A stretch of DNA of 64,000 nt. Origin: Seriola aureovittata (taxonomy: Eukaryota; Chordata; Actinopteri; Carangiformes; Carangidae). Below the pieces are notes generated by a model. That model saw nothing but the letters and a program-made list of their open reading frames with translations, was not told where the DNA came from and made no database searches. Positions 1 through 14,577 of the stretch are shown piece after piece. The position numbers and the translations under genes were made by a program. The stretch is from the NCBI RefSeq assembly GCF_021018895.1, contig NC_079386.1:3763835-3827834 (forward strand), given 5' to 3'. Within the stretch, counting starts at the first letter, position 1. Each line of letters opens with the position of its first letter.

Positions 1-201
1 AGAGAGCGAGAGAGAGATGGAAAGAGAGGGAGAGAAAGCAGAGAATGCAGAGATGAGGGTGGATACCAGATGACTGAAATGGATTTTTCATGCAGAGCAA
101 CAGAGGAGGTTAAAAACAGAACCAAAGAGACTAAATGCTGGCCAGGGGCCTGTAATGCTTGGCTTCTTTGTGGATTCATATGGAAAAGTGGGGGACAGAA
201 C

Positions 202-232
<31 letters not shown>

Positions 233-568
233 TGTCTCCATAAAATCCCTGCTTAGCAAGACAGACAGATGCTGTAATCACAGTGGGAATATGTGCATGT
301 GTAGAATGAGTGTAGAACTTATTTATGTTCATGATTAGCATTTCACTACCAGGTGACCTCAGGCAGCCCCCTGTAGTGCACCCATCTGTGAAGGCACATT
401 GTAAACACACTGTGCCGTTCACACTCACACTCACACACAGGTGCATACAGCTTTAAATATATGGATATACACTCTGTTAATTAAAACTGAAAGCACAGGA
501 TATATCTTGCAGCATTGCAATGTCACATGCTGAATAGTGGCACTGCCATGGGAATCAATCATCAGTTA

Positions 569-740
569 TTTTTTTGGGCACTGTATGTCTTTGTTAGACA
601 GTGACATATATAGAAAGACAGGAAATGTAGAGAGAGAATAGGGGAATGACATTCAGCAAATGCTTTGGCCGGCTGGGAGTCGAACTGGAGACTCACTGCT
701 GAGGATATACATGTGCCCTAACCATCAGGTCACCACCATG
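569..740 (-). mobile_element. tRNA-derived SINE, degraded
   Basis: Read on the minus strand, this segment has a B-box-like AGTTCGACTCC, then the fish SINE body with GTCATTCCCCTATTCTCTCT and TTCCTGTCTTTCT, and a tail rich in T/A. The same architecture recurs at 9051-9212 and 29249-29437. It is an old copy with no clear target duplication. Confidence 0.65.
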
Positions 741-1650
741 ACACCACAATGACAATTCTGAAAAACTAGTTCAAAACTAAACCTTCATTCATGTCTGAAT
801 TACTTTAAACATAAAACTCATTAAAGGAGAAAAGATCCAACTAAATGCAGAATAAGAGTTATCTAAAACAAAGTTTGGCTTTTTTGGATTGACACTGACA
901 AAACAGATTTAATTTCAGTGATTGCACTACATGCCGAATATTAAGGCTATGCTGTATAATGTTGTAATGCTATAAAAAATATACTAAAATAAGACATAAA
1001 ATTTGAACATGATAATCCAAAACAAAAACCAGCAATCACTAATCCATTGATTAGTGTTTTTCTTTTCTTGCTTTCTAAAGTTACCAAAGACTAAAAAATA
1101 ACTTTAGCATCTACTGAACAGACAATATCAAACCAACCTCACATGTAGATGGAAAAAGCAATAACAGATGCATTATATTATTTTTTTTCAGTGGAAAAGT
1201 AGCAATAAATCAATAATGATAAATATATTTTATCAATATCTCTTGGTGGTGTTTTATTGTCTGTGTCCAGCTAATCATACATGATGAATGAAATGTAGAG
1301 TGCCAATACACAAACATTTTAACAGCTGGTGTTAAAAGCTGGATCTTCATGTAACAGAGACACTTCAGCTATGAAGCAGGGAGGTGGTAGGCGGTTCTTA
1401 GGTGTACTGTAGGTACAGTAGGCAATGAACTGAGACTATGTGGCTTTCCAGCTTCCTACATTTGTGGGAGGTCCGTCTTTATGTGTGTATGTTTGTGTGT
1501 GTGTATGAGAAAGAGTGTAAGAGCTGCTCTTCCGTTCAACCTTGCAGAGGAGAGGAGTACATGCTGCGCGCACAATAGATACATCTCCCACACACAAATA
1601 CGCTGCTCTGCTTTCCTGCCATGCAAAAAGACCTAATTGGACCATTGGGG

Positions 1651-1653
<3 letters not shown>

Positions 1654-1709
<56 letters not shown>
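1654..1709 (+). repeat. (TG)28 microsatellite
   Basis: Pure TG dinucleotide array. A second one follows at 1827-1869. Confidence 0.97.
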
Positions 1710-1710
<1 letters not shown>

Positions 1711-1824
1711 CAGATAAAGAGAATGAAACCATTTTGAAAAAGGTGCTTTTCAAATTTTTATTTAGGTCTTAGATTATAGCATTGGTGATGGCGAGAGTAT
1801 GGGGAAAGAGAGTCTAATGCGATG

Positions 1825-1871
<47 letters not shown>

Positions 1872-2280
1872 GTAACAGAAAGTGAGAGCCAAAAGACAAA
1901 GAGAGAGATGCAGCGTCAGCATGGCCGCTTTCCCGGCCAAGAAACTGGCACAGGAACACAATGGGATGGCTCGATGACACGTTTGTGTGTGAAAGTGTGT
2001 GTATGGGCAGGTGATTTTGAGGACAATATCTACAGCATGTGAATGTGTGTGTTTGTTATACTTGAACTGTATATCACAATTTTTATAAAAACATATTGAG
2101 CTTCGAGGGCTTATTCTTTGGATTTACATCTTTTTTTTTTTTAATGTCTTTTTGGGTGTGTGAATGTGAGGAGTGTGTGTTGCAGTTTATGTGCCAACCT
2201 CATGCCCCCTCTCTCCTCTGCCATCTGTGCTCCTGGCATGGCTCCTTAGTGTTGGTAATGAAGAGGAACGCCCCCACCTC

Positions 2281-2283
<3 letters not shown>

Positions 2284-2317
<34 letters not shown>

Positions 2318-2324
2318 CTCTCTC
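2284..2324 (+). repeat. (CA)n-(CT)n compound microsatellite
   Basis: About 15 CA units are followed directly by five CT units. Confidence 0.95.
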
Positions 2325-2908
2325 TTCCTGTCGCCTCCTTGTCAGTCCCTCAATCCTCTCCTCCCTCAACACAACCTCTTTGCTCTCACATGACTCTCTC
2401 TGCACTGCCTACAAACACACTCCTTTTATACACACACACAAATTCACAAACAGCTGATCGGCCCCAGGTATCTCTGCTTTTCAAACACCCTCCTGAACTG
2501 TATCTCCTCTGAATCCGCTTGACTTGCTATTGATTTTTTTTTAAACAGCCTCACAGCATGTTGCCTCTTAAGTTCAAATGGCTGAGCGTTCTCCTCCCAC
2601 CCAAATGAACAAATCCTATAAATACTGCAAATCTCACTACTGTACTGAAAGGGACCCCTGAAGTCTTCTGAAACACACACTGATTAGCAACCCCGATTTA
2701 AAATGACACTTATTCTTTACAAATATTCACACATATGCCAAGTGGTTTAGCGTGTAATTGAGGACAGGATTCCACTATCACAGACAAATTTTCCAACATC
2801 GGAAGAAAATCATGACAGTTTTTGCGATGCACTCCCATCATCTAGATCTAGGTTTAGTGTAAGGTCTGAGCTGCTTTTATTTCAGCTTTATGTTGCATTA
2901 AAATCAAG

Positions 2909-3443
2909 CATGTTTAATATTATCGGAAGTTTTTAGTCTTTGTTTATGCAGATAGTGACGTTTAATGATGTGAACACTGTCAGCTTCTCCAGCACCAAAC
3001 AGGAAGCAGCAAACCAGGTTGATAGTGAGCATGTAGGTGCATGAATGCGAGTCGTTTTGGTGTGAGACCAGCATTAGATACATGAGGTCCAAACACAAAC
3101 AATTTTTTCAAACTCAATACTGTAATTGTCATGACACATTCATGACAATTACAGTATTGAGTTTGAAAAAATTACTGTTTGGTCTTTGTATTTATGATTT
3201 CCTGTTTTATTTTGATTTTTTTTTTTTTCCTTGTTTCCAATTACCCTTGCCTATATAATGTATTTACTGCAGGCCTCACACCAAACAACTCACATTCTTG
3301 CTCCTCCCCAGAGTCGCCTACACGCTCACTAACAAGTTGGTTTGCTGCTTCCTATTGGTGCTGGAGAAGTTGACAGTGCTCACGTCATTGAACGTAACTG
3401 TGCATCAGCCAAGACTGAAAACTTGATGAACATGTTTGAATTT
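2909..3443. repeat. long fold-back (inverted repeat) element
   Basis: Two arms of roughly 230 and 300 bp are inverted copies around a 5-nt spacer (3135-3139). The central 34 bp of each arm (3101-3134 and 3140-3173) are perfectly complementary. Farther out the arms match at most positions but have diverged, and the right arm carries about 55 extra T-rich bases (near 3182-3260). Matching landmarks are AGCTTCTCCAGCACCAA at about 2983 and its inverse at about 3360, and GGAAGCAGCAAACCA at 3002 and its inverse at about 3340. It encodes no protein. It is either a fold-back transposon/MITE or a local inverted duplication. Confidence 0.8.
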
Positions 3444-6369
3444 ATCAGAAGGTCAAGACGGAAAAAAAAACTGACATAAGACAGCTTGGACAATCACATT
3501 ACACCAAATGATCATGATGACGGGACCACACCACAACTCTAATAGTAATTATTATTATCATTATGTAAAATTTCAAAGAGCAAAAAAGTCTGGAAAAAAA
3601 ACTTCTTCTTTCTTCCTGTAAATGTCCAACTGGAGCATAATGGGAAATAATCTTAAAGTATGACACTAAAAACGTTGTGACTTATGACACATTGTCTTTA
3701 GATGTTTGAGGGTGTCAGACTTTAGTCTTTTAGTCTTCTCATGTGTGGTAGGCATCAGCTGCTACATTTCCAGTCCCACCATAACAATGATAACTTCTAT
3801 ATATCTGACTTTAACCATTTTTAACCCATTGTGCCTAAAACTAACCTCAGTCAGAGAAAACACACATCATATCACACCAGTGGTGTGCTGTAAGCTTTAC
3901 AGATATGCAAGCAGAGCTGAGACCTCCCCCAAACTCAGCATGCAATTCAGCTGTTTACTGCACCAATGTCAAAAATATGGACCAGACTGAAACATACCTT
4001 CTCATGCAAGTAGCAGCAGCAAATCTCTCTTAAACTCAGGCTCTGTCCTGTCTCATGGTTTAGTGCAGCCTGTCTTTCCTGTGCTGAAAATCTCTCTCCT
4101 GTATGTTGCTGCTCTCTGTGTAGACATCTTCACCTTTCTGCTTCCTGGCTGAACAAGTATTAGGATTATTCTTCTGAGTTGACAGTAAAAATATCAAATG
4201 TGCACTATGGAGGAAAAATGTAAAAAAAAAAAAGTCACTTAGGCCTATGTGAAAAACATTTACCATAACTAACAAGGACACCCTCTAGGGACAATGCAGA
4301 ATCCTGCATTCACCTGCCTCACCTTTCCTGTCTCATAGTCTGGACAGTAGTTGCGAAGCACAGGGAACACACGGCCAATTCGGTCTTGAGGGGTTGTGGT
4401 TCAAACTGAAGTTGTTGCACATACACCGTGCTAAATGCTCGGAGCTATAATGTTTACTGATAGCTAACTAGCTAACTAGCCAACTCTGCTCCGGTTGCCG
4501 GCATAACCGCTTTCTTTCTCTCTCGTCCGCTACGCACACAACCTATGTAGTGAGCTACTCCTGAAAACAGCCGTATTACTTGTGTAACAATATTTTTTTT
4601 GTTGTTGTGATTTGTTTGTCCACATGCAAGTGTTGCCGCTTACCTTGCAGTTTTTGTTTGTACACACGTCTGCGCATGTACAATACGTGCAACATCATGG
4701 CGGTAGAAGCTTGACACGCTGCAGCCCTTTCCAACGGGACACGGTCACACCCACGAAATTTACATAAACGATAGTTAAAACAACTGGAAAACAATAATTG
4801 TTCAGTAATTAATTAGCCCTAATTATGCCCCAGTTAGTTGCGACCAAGTAATTTGATAGGACGAGAGGTATTCCGTGACTGCTGATATAGACAACAACAG
4901 AACTGGGACTTTTAACTACGTGTATCACTCCGCTTCACAGGTGTTCCATTGACCATTAATTAGCGTTACGTTAAGGGTCGTTATCTATCTTATATTGTAA
5001 CAAACTTTGCAAAGATGAATACATTTCCAGATATAACATTTGAATTAATTTATGTATTGTCGTCAGAAGAGGATGAAGGGAAGGAAAGAGGCCTGGATAC
5101 CTCAGCCTAGCTAAATAATGGATGGGATAAACAAACAAATCATAATCTGTTGTTAATTATTATTGTTAAAGAATATATAGAACTGTTGTATAAAAGCAAT
5201 ATCTAACAAGAGGGAGTGATGCACTGTATATCAGCACGGCTGTGATTCGGTCATAGGTATGACTTACTTAACTGACATATTTTTATTCAAATTTTATCAT
5301 CTTGAAACACAGCCTTTAGCACTTGTAAAATATACTGTATACTTCAGCATATAGTAGCTGCATTCACTGTGAACATAGGAAGGAATGACTTGCCTAATAA
5401 GTATGTATTTGAAAATATGTCACCTCCAAAACGTGGCCTCTGACATTCACACTTGCAGCCCCACTGCCAGAACCCACACATAATAACACAGTCATTGTCC
5501 TACAGCACCCCACCTACAGCACCCACCTCTAACCCATGATGTAATGAGAAAGAGAAGCCAGTTGGCATCATCCTGAGGAACACATCCTGTTTTGTAACGC
5601 TGTACAACTGCATCATTGAAAATGTTCATATTCAAATATTAGTTTTTTTTAGACTTGTTTTCTTTTTCTAAATAACATTGATTTAGTTGTCATTAAGCCA
5701 AAAGCAGAACTCCATTAAAACGGCAGTCTTAATGATACTTTCATCAACATGATGTGAAAAACAAATTTGCATAATTAAGACTTAGACCAGCCTTCAACTG
5801 TAGGTGAACTACTCCGCAGCTTGTAAGGTGGACAGCTTATCCATTTTTCATGAGTGTATTTGCTCTCCTACTCTCCACTGACAACAAACACACCCTCACA
5901 CTCCATCACACCCTTGTTTATGCACTGGACTGTTCTGAGGGCAGAGGTTCAGGGGATTTTTTGGAAGCCATGCCTCGCCAAACCCCAGGTCCAATGCCCT
6001 TTTCCTCATGCTTGCCTCCAATGAGCTCTCCCTTGTGCCAGCTCGGGGCCTGGAGCAGATGGGTCGGTTCAGCATGGCATCACACCAGCCGACACAGTGG
6101 CATGTCAAACAGGCGGTCACAGGCCTGAGCATGCCAAGCACAGCCATACTGTACTGCCATATGGGAATAATGTGTGCTGAGAACACATTGGATAGGCAGA
6201 CAGAGTTGGATGAATGTCCTGATTTTCCCACAAATCTGAATAAATAGATACAAAATATCAGAGTATATATGAGCAGGTGTGAAACTACACACAAACACAC
6301 ACACACACGACAAAGACTTTTTAAGAGACTGTAGTCAAGGCCTCAAACATGAATGCTGCAAGCACTTTT

Positions 6370-6430
<61 letters not shown>

Positions 6431-6593
6431 TACTCAACTGATGATATACCTGGCTTCAAACACACACTGTGCACTCACACACTTCCCATCACGATCACAC
6501 ACAATCCAATAAAGGACATGCACACACACACACACACACACACACAAATCTATACTACACTCACCAGCTCTGGCACTCGCTCTCATTTATACA

Positions 6594-6774
<181 letters not shown>

Positions 6775-7722
6775 CTCCCTCTGTCCTCTGCAGACAGTGA
6801 TGATGGCCTGTGTTTGGGAGGTTAATGGCGGTTTGCTCCTCATAACCTTCACACTTGATTACTCCAGTCGACTGCTGTCTGGACGACGAGGCCACAACTC
6901 CGGGACACCGAAGCCCTCCCTGGCGCCGCTCTCATATGCTAACCACGGTCATTAGAAATGTTAATGAGAGATTGAGTACGCCGTGTGCAAAATGGTATGT
7001 GTCAAATCCCTTATGGGATGCAAACAGGACTTCGAGCTAAATGGCAAAGTGTCTATGTGGTATTTGTTATATTCCCCAAAATGAACCACAGCAATGGGAA
7101 TGATTTATCACTGCATTCATGAAACAAACAAAGAGGCAAACATATATTTTGGCAGGTGTGACAGCAGAACATAGTTACGAACTGACTGAGAAGTATGCAG
7201 GTCACATGTTTATTCATTCAGTTTTAAGTGATTCAGTGTGGGCTTTTCACTGCATATGATCATTGTCTGATTTCCATTTGAAAGCGAGCTAATGTTCTGC
7301 TCCGTGGCTCATTTTGGGGAATTAATATAAACCGTAGGAAATGACATTCCCAACTGTACTGTTGCAGTTTATATCACAGGTGCTACACTTTCAAACACTG
7401 TGTGAAATAACATGCGTGCCATTGTGGCTCGGTTGGTGGCACGAAAGCAGCACGAACAGTGTATGCAAACAAATCTTTCTGTCTTAATTTGTCGAATTCA
7501 GCGGCGGAGGTGTTAAAATGAAATGGAAATTATGTTAACGGTTAAATAGTCCCTGTAATATTTCACTTGTCAAGTAAGGAAGACTATGTCCTTGTGCATG
7601 CCCTCTTAGTCACAAGCACTGTCTCTTGCTATCTCTGCCCTCCACCAGCTCCTTCTTGACTTCATCCAGTCACAACCTGACACGCTGGCATTTAGCCAAT
7701 CACTTGTAAGCTGTCACACCAA

Positions 7723-7756
<34 letters not shown>

Positions 7757-9050
7757 TGTCACTTCAGAACCGGGAACATTTGGTGACCCACCTCCACCCA
7801 TTCACCACTTCAACCATGGATGCCTGTCCATCTCCAAAATCAAAACATCCAATCAGACGTTTCCCTTTCATGAAGACATTCCCATCCTCAAGCTCCATTC
7901 CTCATCACCACCGCCAGTGTCTAAGCCCCTGGGCGAAGTTTCCTCTAACTGGAAGGACCTTAAACCTATGCACCACTTTCCCTGGTGATCCGCTTCCTGC
8001 TGGGGTCTAAGCAGCAAAGTCGATTCCTTCTGTTCCTAATATTAGTCTCTCCTGATTGAAATACATGTTGAAACAAATACCATAAATGTACCGGTAAGCA
8101 GTAACAGAGAATATGCAATCTCTAACCCTAACCAATCAGTATAATACAACCAATTCAAACAGATAAGTTGAAATGAAGGTTGGATGTGCGTAACTATGAA
8201 ACCCTCATATTGATATTGTAAATGAAAAGAAATCACATAATAGCCTCGAATATATTTTCTCAGTTCTTACAGGAACACGGCTTGACAGGATAAACTAAGT
8301 GAATAGAATGTTCTGGAATAATGCTTTTCAGAGAAAGCATTAATGCTGATAGTGTTTCCTTGCGGTATAATGCTTCCCTCTTACACACGACCCAAACCAG
8401 CAGGCTGCAGGGTTTATTTATCACGCTGTAGCCTCTTTGGCTTGTTCCTGTAAAAAACCTTGGAATCTCAGCTATTAAAGATGTGGGTTATTGATGGCGA
8501 GTAGAATAACATTTTTTATGAAGTCCTGGTTTATACATGTAGTGTAATCTCCTGCCTGCTTTGTAATGCAGAAATATAATGACCTCTACATAAATTCACA
8601 TTTAATGATAATCTCCTCATGCAGAAGGAAATATTGTATAATTTGTTAACTTTAGGAACAACACACTGTTGATGAGCCAGTCAGGAGATGTAGGAGAGAT
8701 GGCAGATATCATACACACTTATAACAGTGTGTATGCTCAGCTAAATGCCACTGGTATGACTCCAGCATGATGGGTCTTAATACTGAACTTGAACTGTACC
8801 AGTAGAAATGAACATTGTGGACAGATATGATACAGCTTCATGACATATGATAATGTGGCTGGTATGTGAATGTGTGTGAGTACGGTCACAGATGGCACTG
8901 CAGACGTCGTATGACAGGGCTTCATCGTCTGAAAAATATTTGCATTTTTATGTGAACGGAATAAGTTCATCAAATTTTTGTTATGAAAATAAACGTCCCT
9001 GGACGTAGGACGCACAGAAAAACCTTACGTTTTCTATTGAAGTATCGCAC

Positions 9051-9212
9051 TTCAGGGCCTGGTACCTGGTAGAGCGCTTACAATCAAGACTTAGTCCTAA
9101 CCGCAGTGGCCCGGGCTCAAACCCGACCGGTGGCCCTTTGCTGCCTGTCTCTCTCTGACTGTATCTAGAATAAAGGCATTAAAAGCCAGAAAAAATAACC
9201 TTAAAAAAAAAC
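9051..9212 (+). mobile_element. tRNA-derived SINE
   Basis: The copy shows an A-box-like CTGGTAGAGCGC, a B-box-like GGCTCAAACCCGAC, then GCCCTTTGCTGCCTGTCTCT, an AATAAAGGCATTAAAAGCC tail and an A-rich end. These are the hallmarks of a pol III tRNA-derived teleost SINE. It appears inserted in, or next to, an older DNA-transposon fragment (9218-9437). Confidence 0.7.
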
Positions 9213-12200
9213 AAAAAGTATGGCATTTAAGGATTAATTTTTCCTTAGCTGAGTTAAAGAGGTAGCTTTTGTTTTTTCCTTACTTTGGTCACAAAGGTCT
9301 TTTGTGCAACAGTTTAACTGACTTTAAGTGATTCCTTAAGTATAAGACTAAGATAAGGAGAAAACCTTAAATACTTAAGTGAGCATTTTAAGCAAACCTT
9401 AAGGAGAAGACTACAAGGTGTTTTGTGCAACTGGCCCCAGCAGTCAGTGATGTCTTGGGGATCTTAGGGGAGCATGTAGAACAGGTTTAACCTTCTCTCA
9501 GTCAAAGCTCTTTCTCTCTTGTTTATTCATCATAGTGCATTTTTCATACTTGCCATGCTTGCATTTACTTTAATCAGCTCAGTGTCTATTTTTGACAGTT
9601 TTTTTTTTTTTTTTTTTTAAACACAGTTTGTTCTGCAAGGTTGCAGATAAAGTTAGATGATAAAGTGAAGGTGAACACAATGTGCCCACATTCTGGAGGT
9701 GGCTTCTTGATATACTTCAGTCTTTTGAAACTAACACAGCATTCCTGGCATTAAAAAAACCTTTATTTTGTTTACAAGGAATTTAACAGGCTTACTGCTA
9801 GAGTTGAAAAGGTGCTTGTTTTTTTTTCTCTCGAAATGAAGGACAGTCCTTCAGAAAATAGGTATAATACATGTGTCAGGTCTTTTATGTAAAAAATGAA
9901 TCAGACTGGAAGGTCTGCAGGTGATTCTGAATTATTCGTGTTCTTGTGATTGTCTAGTAAAGTCTGGTGTCCCTTTGATTAGATAACCACACTTCCTTTC
10001 AAAGCCCTGTGATAAAGGAATATGAATATGCCGCTGTATGCTCTAAATTAACTTATATTGTATTAATTACAGCCACAGGCACATAATTTGAATCAGGTCT
10101 TGGTTGAAAATATCTGTGAATATTATAAAGTATTTATACAATGGATAAGTCATGGTATGCACAGACAAACACACATTTCTCATTTGGGGAATCAATAATT
10201 TTAATAAACACTTTTCTTCTGCCTTTGTATCTAATATTGACTTTGCTTAAATAAATCTAATGCCTGCTTTAAAAAAAAAAAAAACTACAGGAGGAAAGCA
10301 CAGAAATACATTTAAAATGATGCAGATGCACATAAGAATAGTGGTTTTCAGTGTATTATGATGCCATGCACAGTACAATTGGGTTATTGTTCATTGGTTT
10401 TAATGATATTACACCTTTTTTTTTTCCTAATGGTAAGAAGTCTTAATAGATTTGTGTAACTCAGTGGTGACAATAACGGCTCCCTGCAACCGAGAAAACT
10501 GAGCTGTTTCTTATACGTGTGGCTACAATTGAATTTTTGGAGGTAAGACTATGTAAATGATGCCTTATCTAGAGACCCAGGGGTGCTATTTCATGATTCA
10601 TGACCAGTAACTCTGTTAACTGCCTTCATTGACTTTCAGATTCGGAAGTGTCTTGTTTAAAAATGAGCCGAGGAATGGCTAAATTGCAAAGTGTGTTTTT
10701 GGCCGGACCACATAGTCTGTATATACTATATAGACATTTAATGTGTGTGTCTGGATGCAGTTTTTTCCCATGCAGACAGGATTGCAGCATCATTCACCAA
10801 ATGGTTATTATATACAAATATCATGTGTGGGAATGGGAGTAGAAATGTCTTTTCTACTGCGGCGGAATGTAGGTCTATGAGATGGCTGAGGGTTGTTCAG
10901 CGGGGGCAAGTGACCCATGTGGACTTGTTATTTTTCTGTAAAAGCAAACGCAGATAGCTGCAATAGTTACATAAGGCTGCAGCAGTTAATATGGTTTCTA
11001 TGGCAAGAGACAGGATTTACTTTGCTCTTCAGAGTTATCAGGATAAGACCTCCTTTGACAATAATGCCATTTGGCTCCTATCTTAAGATATCATATTTTC
11101 TATCTCAAAGGAGTGCAGGCCTATCGCTGCACATCTAATGAAAAGCTGGGTGTGTTTGTGTGCATGTGCGTGTGCCAAGCGTTCTTGCACGTGCGCCTTT
11201 TAAATGGCAGTCATCTGCTTGCAGCTGAAATGCTGCGCTGAAAATGAAAGATATGAGCAGATAACGCTGTAAAAACGCATGGGGACGTCTATATCAAGCC
11301 CCTCTCTCCTATCGCTCTTTTCCCTCTTCCCACTCCTCGTTTTAGTGTTTCTCCCGACTATATTTCCACCACCGCACCATTTTCACTATTCTAACCTACA
11401 TTTCTCCACCTTTAATCTATCAAGTCCTGCCCCCCTGTTAAGTAGCTCTCTTTGTTCTTCTCTGTGTGAGAAGAGGTGTATTTCTGGGAGAGGAACGGAG
11501 GGGCTCTCTGTGTGTGGGTGCATGGGAGGTATTGAATAGTGGGGGGGGTTTGGGGGTTTTGGCAGTCAGTTGAGGACACCGTCACATGCTGACACGACAG
11601 CAGAACAGCCCCCATGCGGCCACATCCAAAACATCTCTAACATGGTGCTGCATCACGAACAGTGGGCCAGAAAAAAAAAGGGGGAGGTGGTCGAGAGTGT
11701 GTAAGAGTGTGAAAGTGTGTGCGGGTGAGTGTGTGTGGCTGTAACGGGATTGTGAGTGTGTATGGCTATAATGACAAGGGAGGGGTCGATGAAAGAAGAG
11801 GAATAAGAAGAAGGGAGGGGAGCGGCAAACAGATTATGACCCCCAGCCATGATTATCTACGCCTGCCGCTCTGACCCCCCGTGCCAATTACAAAGATAAG
11901 GCTGTGCCTGTGTGCGTGTGTGTGTGCGTGTGTGTGTGTGCATGAGTGTGCCTACTTTCTTTTCTCTGAAGCAAATGTGTGTGTGATGCTTGCTCGCACA
12001 CAGACATTTGTATTCATTGCCTGCTATCAGGGGCCACACACTTTCTCTTTCCCACTTTTCTCGCCCCTGTGCGGGAGGGGCGCTCTGGTGCTTTAGCATC
12101 CATGACAAGATAACCGCTGTTGATAGCTTCTAGAATTGCAGATGGCCACCGCAGGAAGACGTATCGTCGGGAAGATGTTGAGAGGAAGGCAGATTGATTT

Positions 12201-14325
12201 TGAGAAGTGGGAAATGAATCATACATTTTACCCTTCCTCTCAAGAATTTTAGAGCTCCCTTTGGAGATCCAAATGCAGACAACACCCTTCTACCCTTCCG
12301 TGCTGCCACCTCCTCCCTCCCTTCTTGCTCTCCCTCCACCGTCTGCTTCTTCTCAGCTTCCTTACTCCTCATGTTTCTTTTTTCCTCCCCCTCGTCGCAT
12401 CTCTAGTCCTTGCATTCTAGACAAAGTTCCCAAGGGGGAGAGATGCCGATTTATGATTTGAACCGCATTTCCCAGCATGCTGTGGCAGGAGGGTATGCTC
12501 CCATGGGATAGCCATCATTCCTGCAAGGTAGTGTGGGTTTCGACAGCGCCAGGCTGCTCGGTTCTCTCATCAGAGTGTGCGTAATGAGTCCACATCTAAC
12601 CTGTCGCCGGTGCCATGTAGCGCTGAGTGCAGGCGGACTGATCATGGACCGAGGTGATGCCCGTGAGGCACCCCCACAACCACTCATGACAAAGATCATG
12701 TTCTTTGTGGAGTTGTTGAGCTCTGATCAATTTCGACAACTTTGTTTTGTGTGTTAACAAAATTCTGTTGAAAATAAATACAAAGGGCGATCCAGCTCCA
12801 TCTATTGATGATGGAGCAAAGAGATATTTTGCAACTTCCGTGCCTGAGGATTTCAGCAGAACACAAAACTAAGTTTTAGTTCATTTGTTCAAATAGTGAG
12901 TGCATGCTCCCTCTGTGCCTAGATGTTATTGAGCTTTTGAGTTTATATGTTAATTTACTATAAAAGAGACAAGAGCAAGTTTGTTCTACTTTCTATTAAA
13001 GTGCTCAATTTCTGTGAGGTACCAGACTGAAAGTCTTCTGGCATTACAAAGGTTCAAACAACTGTTGTTTCTATAAAAAGCTTAGAACCAGAAGCACTAA
13101 AACACCTTTTAGAGACGATCTAGACAGGCAAGTAAAGGAAGTTTGAAAATGAACTCACAACCTTTTCCCTAGACTTTCGGTTAAACAGTTGTAAATGCTA
13201 GTGTTGGCTATGTAGCAATAGCATGTACAAAGACTTCCTTAGAATGTCTGCAGCATTCTGATCTTTCCATCATGATTATAGCAACCATTTACAGAGGAAT
13301 ACTCTGGAAAACAGAGGAATTAAAACAAACATGAAGGAGAACATTTAATGTTTACCAGCCGTGACAGTGGGGCTGGTATCATTTCGACCTTGAGAGTCTC
13401 TCTCTCTCTGTGTATGCTTGTGTTTGTGTTTGTGTGTCATAGCAAAATGTGGTCCTGGGGATATGTTCTGTAACTAGAGACCCTCTTGCGATGGGATCAT
13501 ACCACTTGCGACGCCCATGACATTCCGAACCGGGGTTTACTAAGTAGTTATTACAACATTATAGGTCCCAGGAGAAAGGGCAGAAAATGCACCTTTTATT
13601 TATTTATTTTCCTTTTTCTATGTTAAAGAATTAAATTTGGGCAGAGTAAAAGTGGACATGGGAACACTGGTGTGGACAGTTCTTATAAGACAGAAAGGGC
13701 GGGAAGCCAGACTTCTCACCCAGTTAGGTCTAGCGAGCAGATTGCCTCAGGTGTCTTAAGTTCAACAGAGACAGGCGTGAGAGAGGAGGAAGTAAATAGA
13801 AAAAGAAAAACTACAAGGCACAGTGTCATCCTTGTTAGATCTTCTCCATCCACTCAGTATTACTTATAACCCCTGCCTTCCCTGATTCCTTGTTCTTTCT
13901 TTCTCTCATCCTCTCTCCGCTCGTTCATCTGTCAGCGGTCATCAGCATCTATCCCTGCTCGCCACCCCCCTGCTCTGCTTTGTCAATTTAGGTTTCTTTA
14001 CCATCCCTCTCCCTCCTGCTTAAACTTCTCTCTTGGTTGGCTTCAACAGTGAGGAAAGGGCCTTTGACAGTGAGACCGTTGCTGAAATTTCTAGGCTGTT
14101 GAACACTGAATCGAAATATAGCAATGCTTTTAAAACAGTGAATTAAATGATACAAGACTAAGCTTTGTAAGGTCAGTTGTTTTCATACAACCATGGTTCA
14201 TCACCTTCCCAGCATGTCCTTCAGCTGGAGTATCGCCCTTTCATTTGTGAGAACTTGGCAATAACAGCTCTTCGGATCATTTGTGCAGCTAGGTGGAATG
14301 GGGGAATGTTTTGGCTGATTGTCTC

Positions 14326-14360
<35 letters not shown>

Positions 14361-14577
14361 AACATAAAATTAAACTGCATCCCTTATATGAAATATATTT
14401 AAATGAATATAATAAATTCAATATAGTGCAAGTCAATAAACAAGATATCTAGACGTCTACAAGCAGACGACAAAGGTCTTGTGTTTCTCTGTCATTCTAC
14501 AGGAAACAATCAGTCAACACTGGGTTACTAATGTCAATTTTGGAATAAATTTCTGATGACCGAAGTATACACCCTTA

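Noticed and set aside
5850..6306. Overlapping ORFs on both strands in a slightly GC-richer patch
   Set aside because: No protein family recognised; both strands open merely because stops are sparse. Could be a noncoding conserved element but nothing supports it.
9051..9130. Possible tRNA gene from A and B boxes
   Set aside because: No cloverleaf or anticodon stem could be drawn; the downstream SINE body and tail show it is a retroposon.
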